DNA of 64,000 nucleotides from Microbacterium gallinarum (lineage in GTDB: Bacteria; Actinomycetota; Actinomycetes; Actinomycetales; Microbacteriaceae). Every line of letters begins with the position of its first letter. Within the stretch, counting starts at the first letter, position 1. The stretch is from positions 372,001 through 436,000 of the forward strand of contig NZ_JACSPM010000002.1 of assembly GCF_014837165.1 (NCBI RefSeq), written 5' to 3'. Under the pieces are notes generated by a model, which saw only the letters and a list, made by a program, of their open reading frames with translations, did not search any database and was not told where the DNA came from. Shown in pieces: positions 24,984-33,992 of the stretch. The position numbers and the translations under genes are program-made.

Positions 24984-26564
24984 TCAGAACTCCTGCTGGA
25001 TGGCGGCCGCGACCGCGCCGACGTCGTCGTTCGCGGCGAAGACCCCATCGATCTCGTCGGCGAATCCCTGGTTCATGATGATCGTGAAGGCCAGATTCCG
25101 ACCGCTCTCAGACTCCATGACCCCGCCGAGAGCCTTGGTGTTCAGCCGGTAGCGGTCGTTGACCGCATCGCCGCCGACGAGTGTGCCGGTCTTGGCGAAC
25201 ACCTTGCCGGCGGCTGGGCTGTCTGTCTGCACCATCGCGAGCGAACCGTCGACGCCGAGGATGGGCATCGTCGCCCGCCACTGGTCGGCATCCGGCCGTG
25301 CGGCCATGATCGCCTGTGCGGCGACCCCGTTCGCCGGCGTGACGTAGTTGCCGTTCAGCCCCGATCCGTCGACGAGCGAGATGCCGGTGGTGTCGAGCCC
25401 CGCCTCGGCCCACAGCTTGCCGACCTCGGCGAGGCCGGCGCTGCAATCGGCGACCCCGGCCTCCGCGGAGAGCAGGCAGACATAGGTCTGGGCGCCGCGG
25501 TTGTAGCTGATCTTCATGACGTAGGTCGCCTGCTGCGCGAGCGGCAGCGAATCGAACTCGGCCACCGTGGGGAGCTCCTCGACCTGATCCTGCGCGGGCA
25601 GCGCGGTCGTCGAATTCACGGCGACCGGGTCCCCGCCCACGCTCACTCCTGCCCGGACGAGCGCTTCTATGAAGGCGGTGCGCGCGAACGACGCCGGGTC
25701 CTCGAGCGCGAAGACCTTGAGGACCGGTTCGCTGTCGGCGGCGATCGTGCCGCTGATGGTGATCGCGCCGTCGCCCGTGGAGTCGGGATCCGCGATCTCG
25801 GTGTCGCCGCCGGGGGCGACGGTCGCCACCGTGCCGACGATGTGCCACGGCGCGACCGCGGGCGTCATCTCGATCGTCGCCGGCTCGCCCGCCGCGCCCG
25901 GCGTGACGAGCACATCGATGAGGTTCTGGTTGACGACGATGGGCGTGATGGGCTCGCCCGCGAGCGTGCCCTGGAAGAGGCGGTCGTCGACCACGACGGT
26001 TCCCGTCACGGCGTCGATTCCGGATGCCTTCACCTGAGCCGCGAGGTCGTTCAGCGCAGTGAGCGGGTCTTCCGTCGTGAGCGTGGCACCCGGCAGCGGG
26101 TTGGCGTCGTTGTGGTCGAGGTCGGTGAAGTCGACGGTGCCGTCGGGCTTGGTCCGGCCGCCGAAGGTGAAATCCCCCATGCCGACCAGCACGAGGTCCC
26201 CGTTCAGCGTCGCGCCGTCGACCTCTGCCGTGCGCTTCACGGGTGTGGTGATGACGTGCTCGGGGCCCCACTTCAGCCACGCGGCACCGACGCTGTAGGT
26301 CTTGGTGAACGAAGCCGGCTCCGCCATCTGCGAGCCATTCAGGTCGATGAGGACCTCGCCCGAGTCGAGGTCCGTCACCGAGATCAGCCACTGGGCGTTG
26401 TCGTAGCGCGGCTGGTTCATCACGTCGAGCGCGGCTGACGGGATCGCGTCGTCCCCTCCGGCGGCCGCGGGCGCGGGCGAATCGAAGGTGCAGGCGGTGG
26501 CGGTCGCGGCGACGAGCACCGCGGTCAGGGCCGCGATCCCGATTCGCACAATGCTGCGGGTCAC
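24984..26564 (-). CDS. dacB: D-alanyl-D-alanine carboxypeptidase/endopeptidase, PBP4 type (peptidase S13)
   Basis: 526 aa. N-terminal hydrophobic export signal, possibly a lipoprotein (TATAC, weak lipobox). Active-site motifs: SFTK (Ser85-Lys88), SYN (KISYNRGAQ, about 350) and KTG (FAKTGT, about 465). The beta-rich insert between SxxK and SxN is typical of S13 enzymes. It trims or cleaves peptidoglycan stem peptides outside the membrane. GTG 26564 overlaps the stop of the upstream serine hydrolase (GTGA), so the two are co-translated. Confidence 0.9.
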   Translation of the reverse strand: MTRSIVRIGIAALTAVLVAATATACTFDSPAPAAAGGDDAIPSAALDVMNQPRYDNAQWLISVTDLDSGEVLIDLNGSQMAEPASFTKTYSVGAAWLKWGPEHVITTPVKRTAEVDGATLNGDLVLVGMGDFTFGGRTKPDGTVDFTDLDHNDANPLPGATLTTEDPLTALNDLAAQVKASGIDAVTGTVVVDDRLFQGTLAGEPITPIVVNQNLIDVLVTPGAAGEPATIEMTPAVAPWHIVGTVATVAPGGDTEIADPDSTGDGAITISGTIAADSEPVLKVFALEDPASFARTAFIEALVRAGVSVGGDPVAVNSTTALPAQDQVEELPTVAEFDSLPLAQQATYVMKISYNRGAQTYVCLLSAEAGVADCSAGLAEVGKLWAEAGLDTTGISLVDGSGLNGNYVTPANGVAAQAIMAARPDADQWRATMPILGVDGSLAMVQTDSPAAGKVFAKTGTLVGGDAVNDRYRLNTKALGGVMESESGRNLAFTIIMNQGFADEIDGVFAANDDVGAVAAAIQQEF

Positions 26565-27736
26565 TGCGTGGTCTCGCTCTCCAGGATGTCGGCGATGCGG
26601 CGGAACGTCTGATCCGCGGGATGAGCCTTGTCCGCCACGTTCGATTCGTTCATGAAGACGACGATGCTGGCACCGGTGTCCGGATTGTGGAAGACCGCGG
26701 CCGTGTAGCCGAGCCCTTCGCCGTTGTGACCCCACCACCCCGCGGTCTCTCCGATGCCGAGGGCGTATGTGTCGTACGGAGGACCGACTTCGAGAGGGGC
26801 GCCCACCTGGCGCTCGGCCTGCGTCGCCGGGTCGAGCATCGCGCCGGTCGCCAACGCCTCGGCCCACACCCGACCGTCCTCCAGCGTGCTCACCATGGAT
26901 CCTGCCGGCCCGAAGATCGAGAAGTTCTGCTGCTGAGGCTCGCGCGGCTCGTCGCCCGGGACGTACCCGAGGGGATGCGGCTCCGTCCACGTCGCGACGT
27001 CGACGATGTACCTCGTCGCATCCAGCCCGAGAGGATCCAGCATCCGCTCCTGCAAGACGTCGGCGAACGACTGCCCCGTCACCTCCTCGATCACCGCCCC
27101 GAGGAGGTTGGTGTTGGCGTTCGTGTAGACGTGCTGAGTGCCCGGTTCGAACTGCGCGGGTTGACCGAGCACGAAGCCGTTCAGCTCGTCGAGCGTGAAG
27201 ATCCGTTCCGGGTCGACCTGGAACTCTGCGATGAAGTCCTCGTTCGTGTAGTCGATGTTGCCGCTGGACATGCCCGCCAGTTCGCGCAGAGTGATCCGGT
27301 CGCCGTCGGTGACGCCGCCCACGTACTGGTCCAGCGTGTCGTCGAGAGTGAGGAGCCCCTCGTCGACGAGCTGGAGCAGCATGGTCACCGTGTAGGACTT
27401 CGTGACGCTGCGCAGCGGCCACGACATGTCGGTGGTCGTCGGCGTGCCGCCCGCGATGTCTGCGAGGCCCGCGGCGGTCGTCCACGTCCCCTCGTCCGGG
27501 ATCCAGACACCCGCGACCGCACCGGGCACGTCGTACTCGGCCATGGTCTCGTCCACCACCGCCTGGAGCTTCTCCTGGAGCTCCGCGGACAACGCGCCCT
27601 CGCTACCCGATGACGACGGAGCAGCGGCGGGTGAGGCTGCACAGCCGGTGACCGCCAGGACGGCGATCGCGACGGCCGACACTGTGCGCGCTCGATGACG
27701 CGTGCCTTCCGCTCGATGGACAGTCGGCTCGTTCAC
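26561..27736 (-). CDS. Class C beta-lactamase-related serine hydrolase, lipoprotein
   Basis: 391 aa. Lipobox AVTGC with Cys32. SVTK (Ser110-Lys113) is the nucleophile motif, HVYTNANT supplies the Tyr/Asn motif, and GWWGHNGEG the third HxG motif. This is the fold of AmpC, EstB and D-Ala-D-Ala carboxypeptidases; the substrate is more likely a peptidoglycan peptide or ester than a drug. It overlaps the following dacB-type gene by four bases, so a joint cell-wall role is likely. Confidence 0.88.
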   Translation of the reverse strand: MNEPTVHRAEGTRHRARTVSAVAIAVLAVTGCAASPAAAPSSSGSEGALSAELQEKLQAVVDETMAEYDVPGAVAGVWIPDEGTWTTAAGLADIAGGTPTTTDMSWPLRSVTKSYTVTMLLQLVDEGLLTLDDTLDQYVGGVTDGDRITLRELAGMSSGNIDYTNEDFIAEFQVDPERIFTLDELNGFVLGQPAQFEPGTQHVYTNANTNLLGAVIEEVTGQSFADVLQERMLDPLGLDATRYIVDVATWTEPHPLGYVPGDEPREPQQQNFSIFGPAGSMVSTLEDGRVWAEALATGAMLDPATQAERQVGAPLEVGPPYDTYALGIGETAGWWGHNGEGLGYTAAVFHNPDTGASIVVFMNESNVADKAHPADQTFRRIADILESETTQ

Positions 27737-27806
27737 GTATGCCCCCAGACGTCAAGGCCCGACGATATCGTCGGGCGGCTCGCGGCGGTAGAGGGCTCCG
27801 CCCCCG

Positions 27807-28718
27807 CTACGCGACCGGCCGGTGCAGCGCCCGTGACATCGCTGCGATGGCCGACGGTCCGATCCGGCAGCATCCGCCGATGAAGGTCGATCCGTTGTCT
27901 GCCCAGGCCGCCGGAAGCGTCATGTCGAACCCCGGCTCTCCGACCCAGCGTCGCGCCGCGCCGTCCCAGGTCTCGCCCGAGTTGGGGTAGGCGATGGCGG
28001 GCTTGCCACTCGCCGCGGTGGCCGACCGCACCGCCGGCAGCACATCGCCCGGCGCGCAGCAGTTCACGCCGACGGCGACGAGGGACCCGTGGCCGGCGGC
28101 CAGCGCGAAGGCTTCAGCGGCCGGATGGCCGTCACGCAGTCGGGCCCCTGAGATCGTGCACGACAGCCAGGCGGGCATCGCGAACTCGTCGACCAGGTCG
28201 AGGAGAACCGAGACCTCGTCGAGGTCGGGGATCGTCTCCAGGGCGAGCAGGTCGGGCTGGGCGCTCGCGAGCAGCTCCATCCGCGGGGCGTGGAAGTCGC
28301 GGAGCACCGCGCGACTCACCCCGTACCGTCCGCGATACTCCGACCCGTCGGCGAGCACCGCTCCATACGGACCGACGGATGCCGCGACCAGCCGCACCGC
28401 TCCATCACCGGCTGACTCGGCGACGTCGTCGCGCACCTCGCGGGCGATCGTCACGCTCCGCTGGATGAGCGCCTCCGCTTCGGCGCGAGTCATCCCGTGG
28501 CGCTCGAAGCCCGCGACGCTCGCCTGGTAGCTGGCGGTGGTGGCGACCTGGGCGCCCGCGTCGAAGTACGCACGATGCACCGCTGCTATCTCGGCCGGTG
28601 CGTCGCGCAACAGTCGAGCGGTCCAGAGTTCGTCGGTGAGGTCGTGGCCGCGTTCGGCGAGCGCGTTGGACAGCCCTCCGTCGAGCACGACCACCGCCGG
28701 TGTCGTCGAGGTCGTCAC
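27807..28718 (-). CDS. mmuM: Homocysteine S-methyltransferase
   Basis: 303 aa. The zinc-binding cysteines are present: VGVNCCAPGDV and the C-terminal FIGGCCRIGP. The N-terminal VVVLDGGLSNALAERG, TTASYQASVAGF and SVGPYGAVLADGSEYRGRYG are diagnostic of MmuM. It transfers a methyl group from S-methylmethionine or S-adenosylmethionine to homocysteine, giving methionine. GTG start. It stands alone, without an S-methylmethionine permease beside it. Confidence 0.93.
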   Translation of the reverse strand: MTTSTTPAVVVLDGGLSNALAERGHDLTDELWTARLLRDAPAEIAAVHRAYFDAGAQVATTASYQASVAGFERHGMTRAEAEALIQRSVTIAREVRDDVAESAGDGAVRLVAASVGPYGAVLADGSEYRGRYGVSRAVLRDFHAPRMELLASAQPDLLALETIPDLDEVSVLLDLVDEFAMPAWLSCTISGARLRDGHPAAEAFALAAGHGSLVAVGVNCCAPGDVLPAVRSATAASGKPAIAYPNSGETWDGAARRWVGEPGFDMTLPAAWADNGSTFIGGCCRIGPSAIAAMSRALHRPVA

Positions 28719-28772
28719 CCGCCCATCATCCCCCGCTCGTGTCGTGACGCGGCACGACGCGGAACGACCGGT

Positions 28773-29543
28773 TCACTCGCACGCCAGCCCGTCGCCGTCG
28801 CCGTCGCCGTTGTTCCCCGTGCGAATCGCGAACCAGTCGTAGGCCCCAGCCTGCGAGGGATCGTCTCGGCTGAACGGTCCTGTCGGGTGACCGACGCTGT
28901 TCTTCTTGAGCTTCGTGCACGACGAGTACTGCTCCCACCAGCCGTCGCCCGTCGGGGGCGCGACCGGCGCGGTCTGCCGGCATGCCACCGTGACGACTGC
29001 TCCGTCCGGGCCGAGCGCAGCCACCTGTGATGCGTGATACGCCGTCTCCCGCGGATGCGCGGGATAGCCGTCGCGCGAGTCGTACCGCGCGACGGCGTTG
29101 CCGGCTTCGAGCTGCATCAGGCCGAGGTCGACGCCCGAGGCGGTCGCGACGTACCGGATGAGCCGTCCGTGGCGGTCCTGGTCGTTCTGTCCCGCAGGGA
29201 CCCCCAACTCGACAGCGTCGCCGGCCGAGAGCATTCCGCTGATCGCGGCGGCGGCCTGCACGTCGCCGCACTCACCGCGTTCGGGCGTGTCGATGCCGAT
29301 GATCCTGACCGTTCCCGCAGACGTCTCGATCGTGTCGCCGTCGATCACCTCCACGAAGGTGACGAGGTCCGGAGCAGGCTGTGCCGGAGCAGTCGGCAGA
29401 GCGGTGGGCGTCGGCGTGGTGAGAGCGGTGGGTGCGGCCGCGGGCTCCACGACGTCCGCCACCGACGGCTCCGCCGCGCAGCCGGTCACGATGATCGCGA
29501 TCGCTGCGGCCAGCCCGATACCGGCCAATGTGTTTCTCGCCAT
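28773..29543 (-). CDS. Secreted thermonuclease-like lipoprotein with excalibur domain
   Basis: 256 aa. Lipobox IVTGC with Cys at about 22, then a Thr/Pro/Ala linker. Staphylococcal-nuclease domain at about 60-170: FVEVIDGDTIE, VRIIGIDTPERGECG, DRHGRLIRYV carry the catalytic Arg/Glu/Asp pattern. The C-terminus is a calcium-binding excalibur motif (YSSCTKLKKN then GDGDGDGLACE). It probably degrades nucleic acids at the cell surface. Start ATG 29543. Confidence 0.9.
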   Translation of the reverse strand: MARNTLAGIGLAAAIAIIVTGCAAEPSVADVVEPAAAPTALTTPTPTALPTAPAQPAPDLVTFVEVIDGDTIETSAGTVRIIGIDTPERGECGDVQAAAAISGMLSAGDAVELGVPAGQNDQDRHGRLIRYVATASGVDLGLMQLEAGNAVARYDSRDGYPAHPRETAYHASQVAALGPDGAVVTVACRQTAPVAPPTGDGWWEQYSSCTKLKKNSVGHPTGPFSRDDPSQAGAYDWFAIRTGNNGDGDGDGLACE

Positions 29544-29668
29544 TCCCCGCCCTCGTTCGCCACAACGTCTCCACGATGCCAGCCGTAGAGCGCTCGACCG
29601 TCGAGCCTCGGTCGCCGCTTGGCCAAGGCTGACCGATCCCTGAGGGTTCGGATCCGATTCACGCAAGG

Positions 29669-30571
29669 ATGCGGCCGCTCGATGCGCAGCGGGTGCAGAC
29701 TCGAACCGTGGTCACTGTCACCGCCGTCCACGGCGACATCACCGAGCAGCGCGTCGACGCCGTCGTGAATGCGGCGAATCGTCAGATGCGCGGCGGCGGC
29801 GGCGTGGACGGGGCGATCCATCGAGCCGGTGGGCGCGCGATCCTAGACGACTGCATCGCGCGGTTCCCCCGCGGTCTGAGCACCGGCGACGCGGGATGGA
29901 CGACCGCCGGCGCCCTGCCTGCCACGTGGGTGATCCACACGGTCGGCCCGAACCACGCTGGCGGCGAGCGGGACCGAACACTCCTGGAGTCCTGCTATCG
30001 ACGCTCGCTCGAGGTGGCCGACGAGCTCGGCGCCGAGAGCCTCGCCTTCCCGCTGATCAGCGCCGGCATCTACGCGTGGCCACTGAACGACGCGATCGAC
30101 GCGGCCGTCGACACCGTCCACCGAACGCCCTCGCGCGTCGAGGAGGTCCGGCTGGTCTCGTTCACCGCCGAGACCCACCGGCGAGTGCACGCCCAGGTCC
30201 TGCGACGCTTCCCTCCACCCACCGAGCCCGACACGATCGGCCGGCTCTTCGATCGCTCCCCCAGCCAGTGGGGCCTGCGCGGCGACCCCTATCTGTGGCG
30301 TGCGCTCCGTGCGGAACTCGCGACCACCCCCCTTCCGCCGAACTCGTGGGAGCTCCAGGACACGATCCACGCAGCGGCCACGGGGATCCTCGGCACTCCG
30401 CTCACGAGCGCCGACGAGCCGATCCACGTCTCCGAGTTCGACCCGGGGCACGGCATGTCGGCGGGTGCGATCCTTCCGTCCTGGTGGAAGCACACCGGCA
30501 TCCGAATCCTCATCGACCGGTACGAGGCGACAGCGACTGAGGAAGGCGACCCAGCTGCCCGCGAACCCTGA
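29669..30571 (+). CDS. Macro-domain protein with extra C-terminal domain
   Basis: 300 aa. Residues about 14-175 are a macro domain: HGDITEQRVDAVVNAANRQM, GGGGVDGAIHRAGG, WVIHTVGPN, SLAFPLISAGIYAWP. Close relatives deacetylate O-acetyl-ADP-ribose or remove ADP-ribose. A further 115-residue domain follows (WGLRGDPYLWRALR; FDPGHGMSAGAILPSWWKHT), which I recognise only as a recurring conserved domain of unknown role. GTG starts at 29693 or 29708 are alternatives. Confidence 0.85.
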   Translation: MRPLDAQRVQTRTVVTVTAVHGDITEQRVDAVVNAANRQMRGGGGVDGAIHRAGGRAILDDCIARFPRGLSTGDAGWTTAGALPATWVIHTVGPNHAGGERDRTLLESCYRRSLEVADELGAESLAFPLISAGIYAWPLNDAIDAAVDTVHRTPSRVEEVRLVSFTAETHRRVHAQVLRRFPPPTEPDTIGRLFDRSPSQWGLRGDPYLWRALRAELATTPLPPNSWELQDTIHAAATGILGTPLTSADEPIHVSEFDPGHGMSAGAILPSWWKHTGIRILIDRYEATATEEGDPAAREP

Positions 30572-30657
30572 CCCGCCACATCACAGCACGGCATCGGCTC
30601 CCTGTAAATCTCCTGGTGCCCAGCCGTTCTCGACCCACCAGCACGCACACTGGACCC

Positions 30658-30888
30658 ATGTGGTGGAAGTTCCTGCGAGCAGTCAAGACGCGCGAGCACC
30701 GCGTCGCGCCGACGACGTGGGTCGCCGCGCTCGCCGCGACGGTCTACACCTTCGTGCCGTTCGACCTCATCCCCGAACTCGTGCTCGGCCCGCTGGGACT
30801 CGCCGACGACGTCAGCATCTGGGCGATCTTCGCCGTCCTCCTCACGCGCGAGAAGCATCGCTGGCAGGCAGCGCTCCCCGCACGGTGA
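30658..30888 (+). CDS. DUF1232 (YkvA-like) small membrane protein
   Basis: 76 aa. The family core is visible: TTWVAALAATVYTFVPFDLI followed by PELVLGPLGLADDVSIW. Two short hydrophobic segments. The function of the family is not established. ATG 30658 begins a compact product; the frame upstream has no family sequence. Confidence 0.8.
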   Translation: MWWKFLRAVKTREHRVAPTTWVAALAATVYTFVPFDLIPELVLGPLGLADDVSIWAIFAVLLTREKHRWQAALPAR

Positions 30889-30894
30889 CCCTGA

Positions 30895-31461
30895 TCAACC
30901 CGGATCCTCCGGAGTGTGCGGCGCGCGCCGTGTCGTGACCGGGTGGTGATGCGGGATCGGCTCCGGGTGGGTCGCCGCGCCCCCGTGATCGACCGCGATC
31001 TCGGCCGCCGCGTGCGACTCGAAGGGCCTGGGGTGATCGATGCGTCCGTCGGTCTTCGGGAATCGTCGCCCCGTGACGGCGCGACCTGCGATCCGCATCA
31101 CGAAGAACTTCGGCGCGGGGCTCCACGACGCCAGGTTCATCACACCGCTCGAGCGGATCTCGTCTTCCCGCGTGACCCGCTCGGCGTCGCCCCGCACGAC
31201 CACGCTCCACCGCACGTGCTCGTCGTGATCGTCGACCTCGAACGCGACCGCGGGGTGCTGGGCGATGTGCAGCAGCTTCGCATCCCTCGCGGTGCGCACG
31301 TACAGCGACCCCTCGTGGGGCACGTAGTTCACCGGGAAGATGTCAGGCGTGCCGTCGGCGTTGATGACGGCCAGGCGGCCGAACGACGTGGTCTCGAGCA
31401 GCCTCCAGCACTCCGCCGTCTCGAGCTTCTCGATTCCCCTGCTCCGTGCGCCCTCAGCCAT
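30895..31461 (-). CDS. Pyridoxamine 5'-phosphate oxidase-family flavin protein
   Basis: 188 aa. Split-barrel fold: CWRLLETTSFGRLAVINADG, IFPVNYVPHEGSLYVRTARD, HPAVAFEVDDHDEHVRWSVV and VVRGDAERV. It resembles the nitroimidazole-resistance/F420 or FMN-dependent reductase branch. A His/Pro-rich 45-residue tail is unusual. Cytoplasmic. Convergent with DUF1232; downstream of the diguanylate cyclase gene but 157 bp away. Confidence 0.85.
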   Translation of the reverse strand: MAEGARSRGIEKLETAECWRLLETTSFGRLAVINADGTPDIFPVNYVPHEGSLYVRTARDAKLLHIAQHPAVAFEVDDHDEHVRWSVVVRGDAERVTREDEIRSSGVMNLASWSPAPKFFVMRIAGRAVTGRRFPKTDGRIDHPRPFESHAAAEIAVDHGGAATHPEPIPHHHPVTTRRAPHTPEDPG

Positions 31462-31540
31462 GCGCTCCTCCGTCCTCTCCCCCTCTGGTCTACCCGGTGA
31501 CCCGCGAGAGGGGAAGCGGGTCGGCTACGAGAGCAGCACG

Positions 31541-31610
31541 GAGAGCGGATGCCGTCGAGCAGCGGCTCGTCGGTGACCCACCCCGGAAACGGCGGGGCGC
31601 AGCATCCGCT
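31541..31610. repeat. Inverted repeat built on GCGGATGC
   Basis: GAGCGGATGC near 31543 and GCATCCGCTC near 31600 are perfect complements separated by about 47 bases. It lies immediately downstream of the minus-strand GGDEF gene and may be part of its transcription end. The same stem sequence forms a compact terminator at 50826-50849 and, with one mismatch, at 44621-44652. Confidence 0.4.
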
Positions 31611-31618
31611 CCTCCGAC

Positions 31619-32977
31619 TCAGACCCCGTTGAAGGAATGCCGGTTCTTGCCATGCCGCTTGGAGTCGTACATCGCGGCGTCGGCGCGCACGAGGAGCTGC
31701 TCGGGCGTCGGCGCCTCATCCACGCCCGGACGGTAGAGCGAGATGCCGATGCTCACGGAGGCGGAGATGATGCCGTCGGCGACCACGATCGGCTGACTGC
31801 AGATCTCCAAGATGCGCGACGCGATCGAAGCGGCCGCGGGGTCGTCGGCTCCGGCGCAGATCGCCACGAACTCGTCGCCTCCGATGCGGCCGACGACGTC
31901 GTCGGAGCGCACTCCCGACTGCAGTCGGGTGGCCAGCTCGATGAGCACGAGGTCGCCCGTGGCATGGCCGAACGCATCGTTGATGCCCTTGAAGTCGTCG
32001 ACGTCGAGGAACATGACGGCGAGCGGCTCGTTGCGGTCCGTCGCGTGCCGGATCGCATCATCGAGCGTCAGCTCGAGCAGCTGCCGGTTCGCCACGCCGG
32101 TGAGCTGGTCGTGCAGTGCGAGGAATGCCAGACGGCGCTGCAGGCGCACGCGGGTGAGGGTCTGCGACGCTTGTCGGCCGAGGGCGTCGAGCAGGTCGAA
32201 GAACGACGAGTCGAACTCGGTGCGGCGGGCGAAGAAGCAGACCAGGATGCCGAGCCGCACGCCGTCCGCGACGAGCGGCGTGACAGTGAGCGATGCGAGC
32301 CGCTCGGCGCGCAGCGCCGCGGCGACCTGCGGGAAGTCCTTCTCCTCGGGGCCGGCGGTCACGACGGCGACCTCGGGCGTCGTGCGCAGCTCGGGGATCG
32401 GAGCGACCTTGCCTTCCAGGGGATTCGTCCCGCCCACCAGCACCAGTTCGTCGTCCTGGATCAGCAGAACTGCCGTCTCGCGTGCACTGAAGGCCTCGCG
32501 TGCGACGGAGGCGAACGATTCGGCGACGTCCTCGTCGGTGGCGCTCACGCCGAACGCGGTCGAGACGTCCTGCAGGATGCGCACACGCTCCTCCGATGTC
32601 TCGGCGGCGCGGCGCGCGGAGAGCAGCTCTCGCTCGTAGCGGATGCGCTCGGCAGCGCTGAACACCACGGTGCGGATGAGCCCCGCCTCGTCGTCGCGAG
32701 CCGAGTTGATCAGACTCGGCATGGGCGCGCCGTCCGCCTTCACGAGGGTCAGCGCGATCTCGTGCACCTCTCCCTGCAGGTGCATCACCTGCATGTGACG
32801 TGTCTCGTAGAACAGCTTGCTGCCGGGATCGAGCAGCTGGGCGAACGGTCGTCCGACGACCTCATCGAGGCGGTAGCCGGTCCACGAGAGAAACGTCGGG
32901 TTGACCTCGACGACCTCACCGTCGAGCGTGGTCGCCACCAGCCCGCACGGAGCGGACCGGAACCAGTCGCCGTTCAT
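31619..32977 (-). CDS. PAS-GAF-GGDEF diguanylate cyclase coupled to an RsbQ-like hydrolase
   Basis: 452 aa. PAS at about 5-110 (SAPCGLVATTLDGEVVEVNP, LSWTGYRLDEVVGRPF), a helical linker, GAF at about 135-280, and GGDEF at about 285-450. The active site is intact (GRIGGDEF 366-370), as is the I-site RSDD. No membrane helix. The ATG overlaps the stop of the RsbQ-like gene (ATGA), so the two are co-translated. By analogy with RsbQ/RsbP, the PAS domain would receive a small molecule handled by the hydrolase and control cyclic-di-GMP synthesis; that functional link is inferred. Confidence 0.9.
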   Translation of the reverse strand: MNGDWFRSAPCGLVATTLDGEVVEVNPTFLSWTGYRLDEVVGRPFAQLLDPGSKLFYETRHMQVMHLQGEVHEIALTLVKADGAPMPSLINSARDDEAGLIRTVVFSAAERIRYERELLSARRAAETSEERVRILQDVSTAFGVSATDEDVAESFASVAREAFSARETAVLLIQDDELVLVGGTNPLEGKVAPIPELRTTPEVAVVTAGPEEKDFPQVAAALRAERLASLTVTPLVADGVRLGILVCFFARRTEFDSSFFDLLDALGRQASQTLTRVRLQRRLAFLALHDQLTGVANRQLLELTLDDAIRHATDRNEPLAVMFLDVDDFKGINDAFGHATGDLVLIELATRLQSGVRSDDVVGRIGGDEFVAICAGADDPAAASIASRILEICSQPIVVADGIISASVSIGISLYRPGVDEAPTPEQLLVRADAAMYDSKRHGKNRHSFNGV

Positions 32978-33786
32978 CGGACGTACGCGCGGATCTCGGC
33001 GATGACCTCGTCGGGGGCCGAGAGGATCGGCACGTGCCCCGTAGCCGCGAGCACCGACAGTCGACTGCCCGCGATCTTGCCATGGACGTACTCGCCGACT
33101 TCCCCGGGTGCGATCACATCCGCCGCGCACTGCATGATCAGGGTCGGCACCGAGACGAGCGGAAGGTCGGCACGGTTGTCGGAGAGGAAGGTGACGTGCG
33201 CGAAGTGCTGCGCGATCACAGGGTCGATGCTGCAGAAGCTGTCGGTCAGCCGCTTCCCCAGCTCGGGACGGTGGGGCGTCCCCATGATCACGGGCGCGGT
33301 CGCCTGCGACCAACCGAGATAGTTGGCGTCGAGCGACTCGAGCAGCGCGGTGATGTCGGCCGGTTCGAACCCTCCGCGGTACGACCCATCGTTCGTGTAG
33401 CGGGGTGACGGACCGATCAGCACGAGCGCGCCGAATCGGTCGGGCCGGCGGTTGGCGGCGAGGACTCCGATCATCGCGCTCACTGAATGGCCGACGAAGA
33501 CGACGTCGGTCGCATCGAGCTCTTCGAGGATCTCGAGGACGTCGTCCGCGTAGCCGTCCAGCGAGTCGTACTTGCCGCGGTCGTATGCGGACGAGTCGGA
33601 CCCGCCGGCGCCGACGTGGTCGAACAGCACGACCCTGTGGTCGCGCTCGAAATGCGGAGCGACGAGGTTCCAGGTCGCCTGGCTGCAGCCGAACCCGTGC
33701 GCGAAGAGCATCACCCGCCCCGCGGGGTCACCCGAGAGGGTGACGTTGTTGCGACGTAGAACGTCGGTCGTCCGCACAGCGGTCAT
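32974..33786 (-). CDS. RsbQ-like alpha/beta hydrolase
   Basis: 270 aa, the same length class as Bacillus RsbQ (269 aa) and collinear with it: MLFAHGFGCSQATWNLVAPH, LDGYADDVLEILEELD, IGPSPRYTND, GTPHRPELGKRLTDSFCSID. Catalytic triad: Ser101 (GHSVSAM), Asp223 (CAADVIAP), His251 (ATGHVP). RsbQ is required for energy-stress signalling through the PAS-domain phosphatase RsbP, and the family includes KAI2/D14-type small-molecule receptors. Here the partner encoded by overlap is a PAS-GGDEF protein. ATG 33786 is chosen for length and a GGAA upstream; 33825 is an alternative. Confidence 0.9.
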   Translation of the reverse strand: MTAVRTTDVLRRNNVTLSGDPAGRVMLFAHGFGCSQATWNLVAPHFERDHRVVLFDHVGAGGSDSSAYDRGKYDSLDGYADDVLEILEELDATDVVFVGHSVSAMIGVLAANRRPDRFGALVLIGPSPRYTNDGSYRGGFEPADITALLESLDANYLGWSQATAPVIMGTPHRPELGKRLTDSFCSIDPVIAQHFAHVTFLSDNRADLPLVSVPTLIMQCAADVIAPGEVGEYVHGKIAGSRLSVLAATGHVPILSAPDEVIAEIRAYVR

Positions 33787-33992
33787 GGCGTTCCAATCGA
33801 GTGCGACGGGGGGGGAGCCGCACATAGCCCGATCGTACGTCACAGCGACGCAGCGAGCCGCTTTCCCGTGTTCCGCCTCCTGAGGTGTGCGCATTCCGGC
33901 TCGACTGCGCAATCCGGGCACTGGATATGGTCCGACCATCGGAGGACGATATCGTTCAGGTACTGCTCCGGGGCGAGTGAACGGAGACATGG

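Noticed and set aside
26561..27736. Antibiotic-resistance class C beta-lactamase
   Set aside because: The motifs (SVTK, YTN, HNG) are shared by the wider esterase/peptidase family, the protein is a lipoprotein, and it is co-translated with a cell-wall carboxypeptidase; resistance is not supported by sequence alone.
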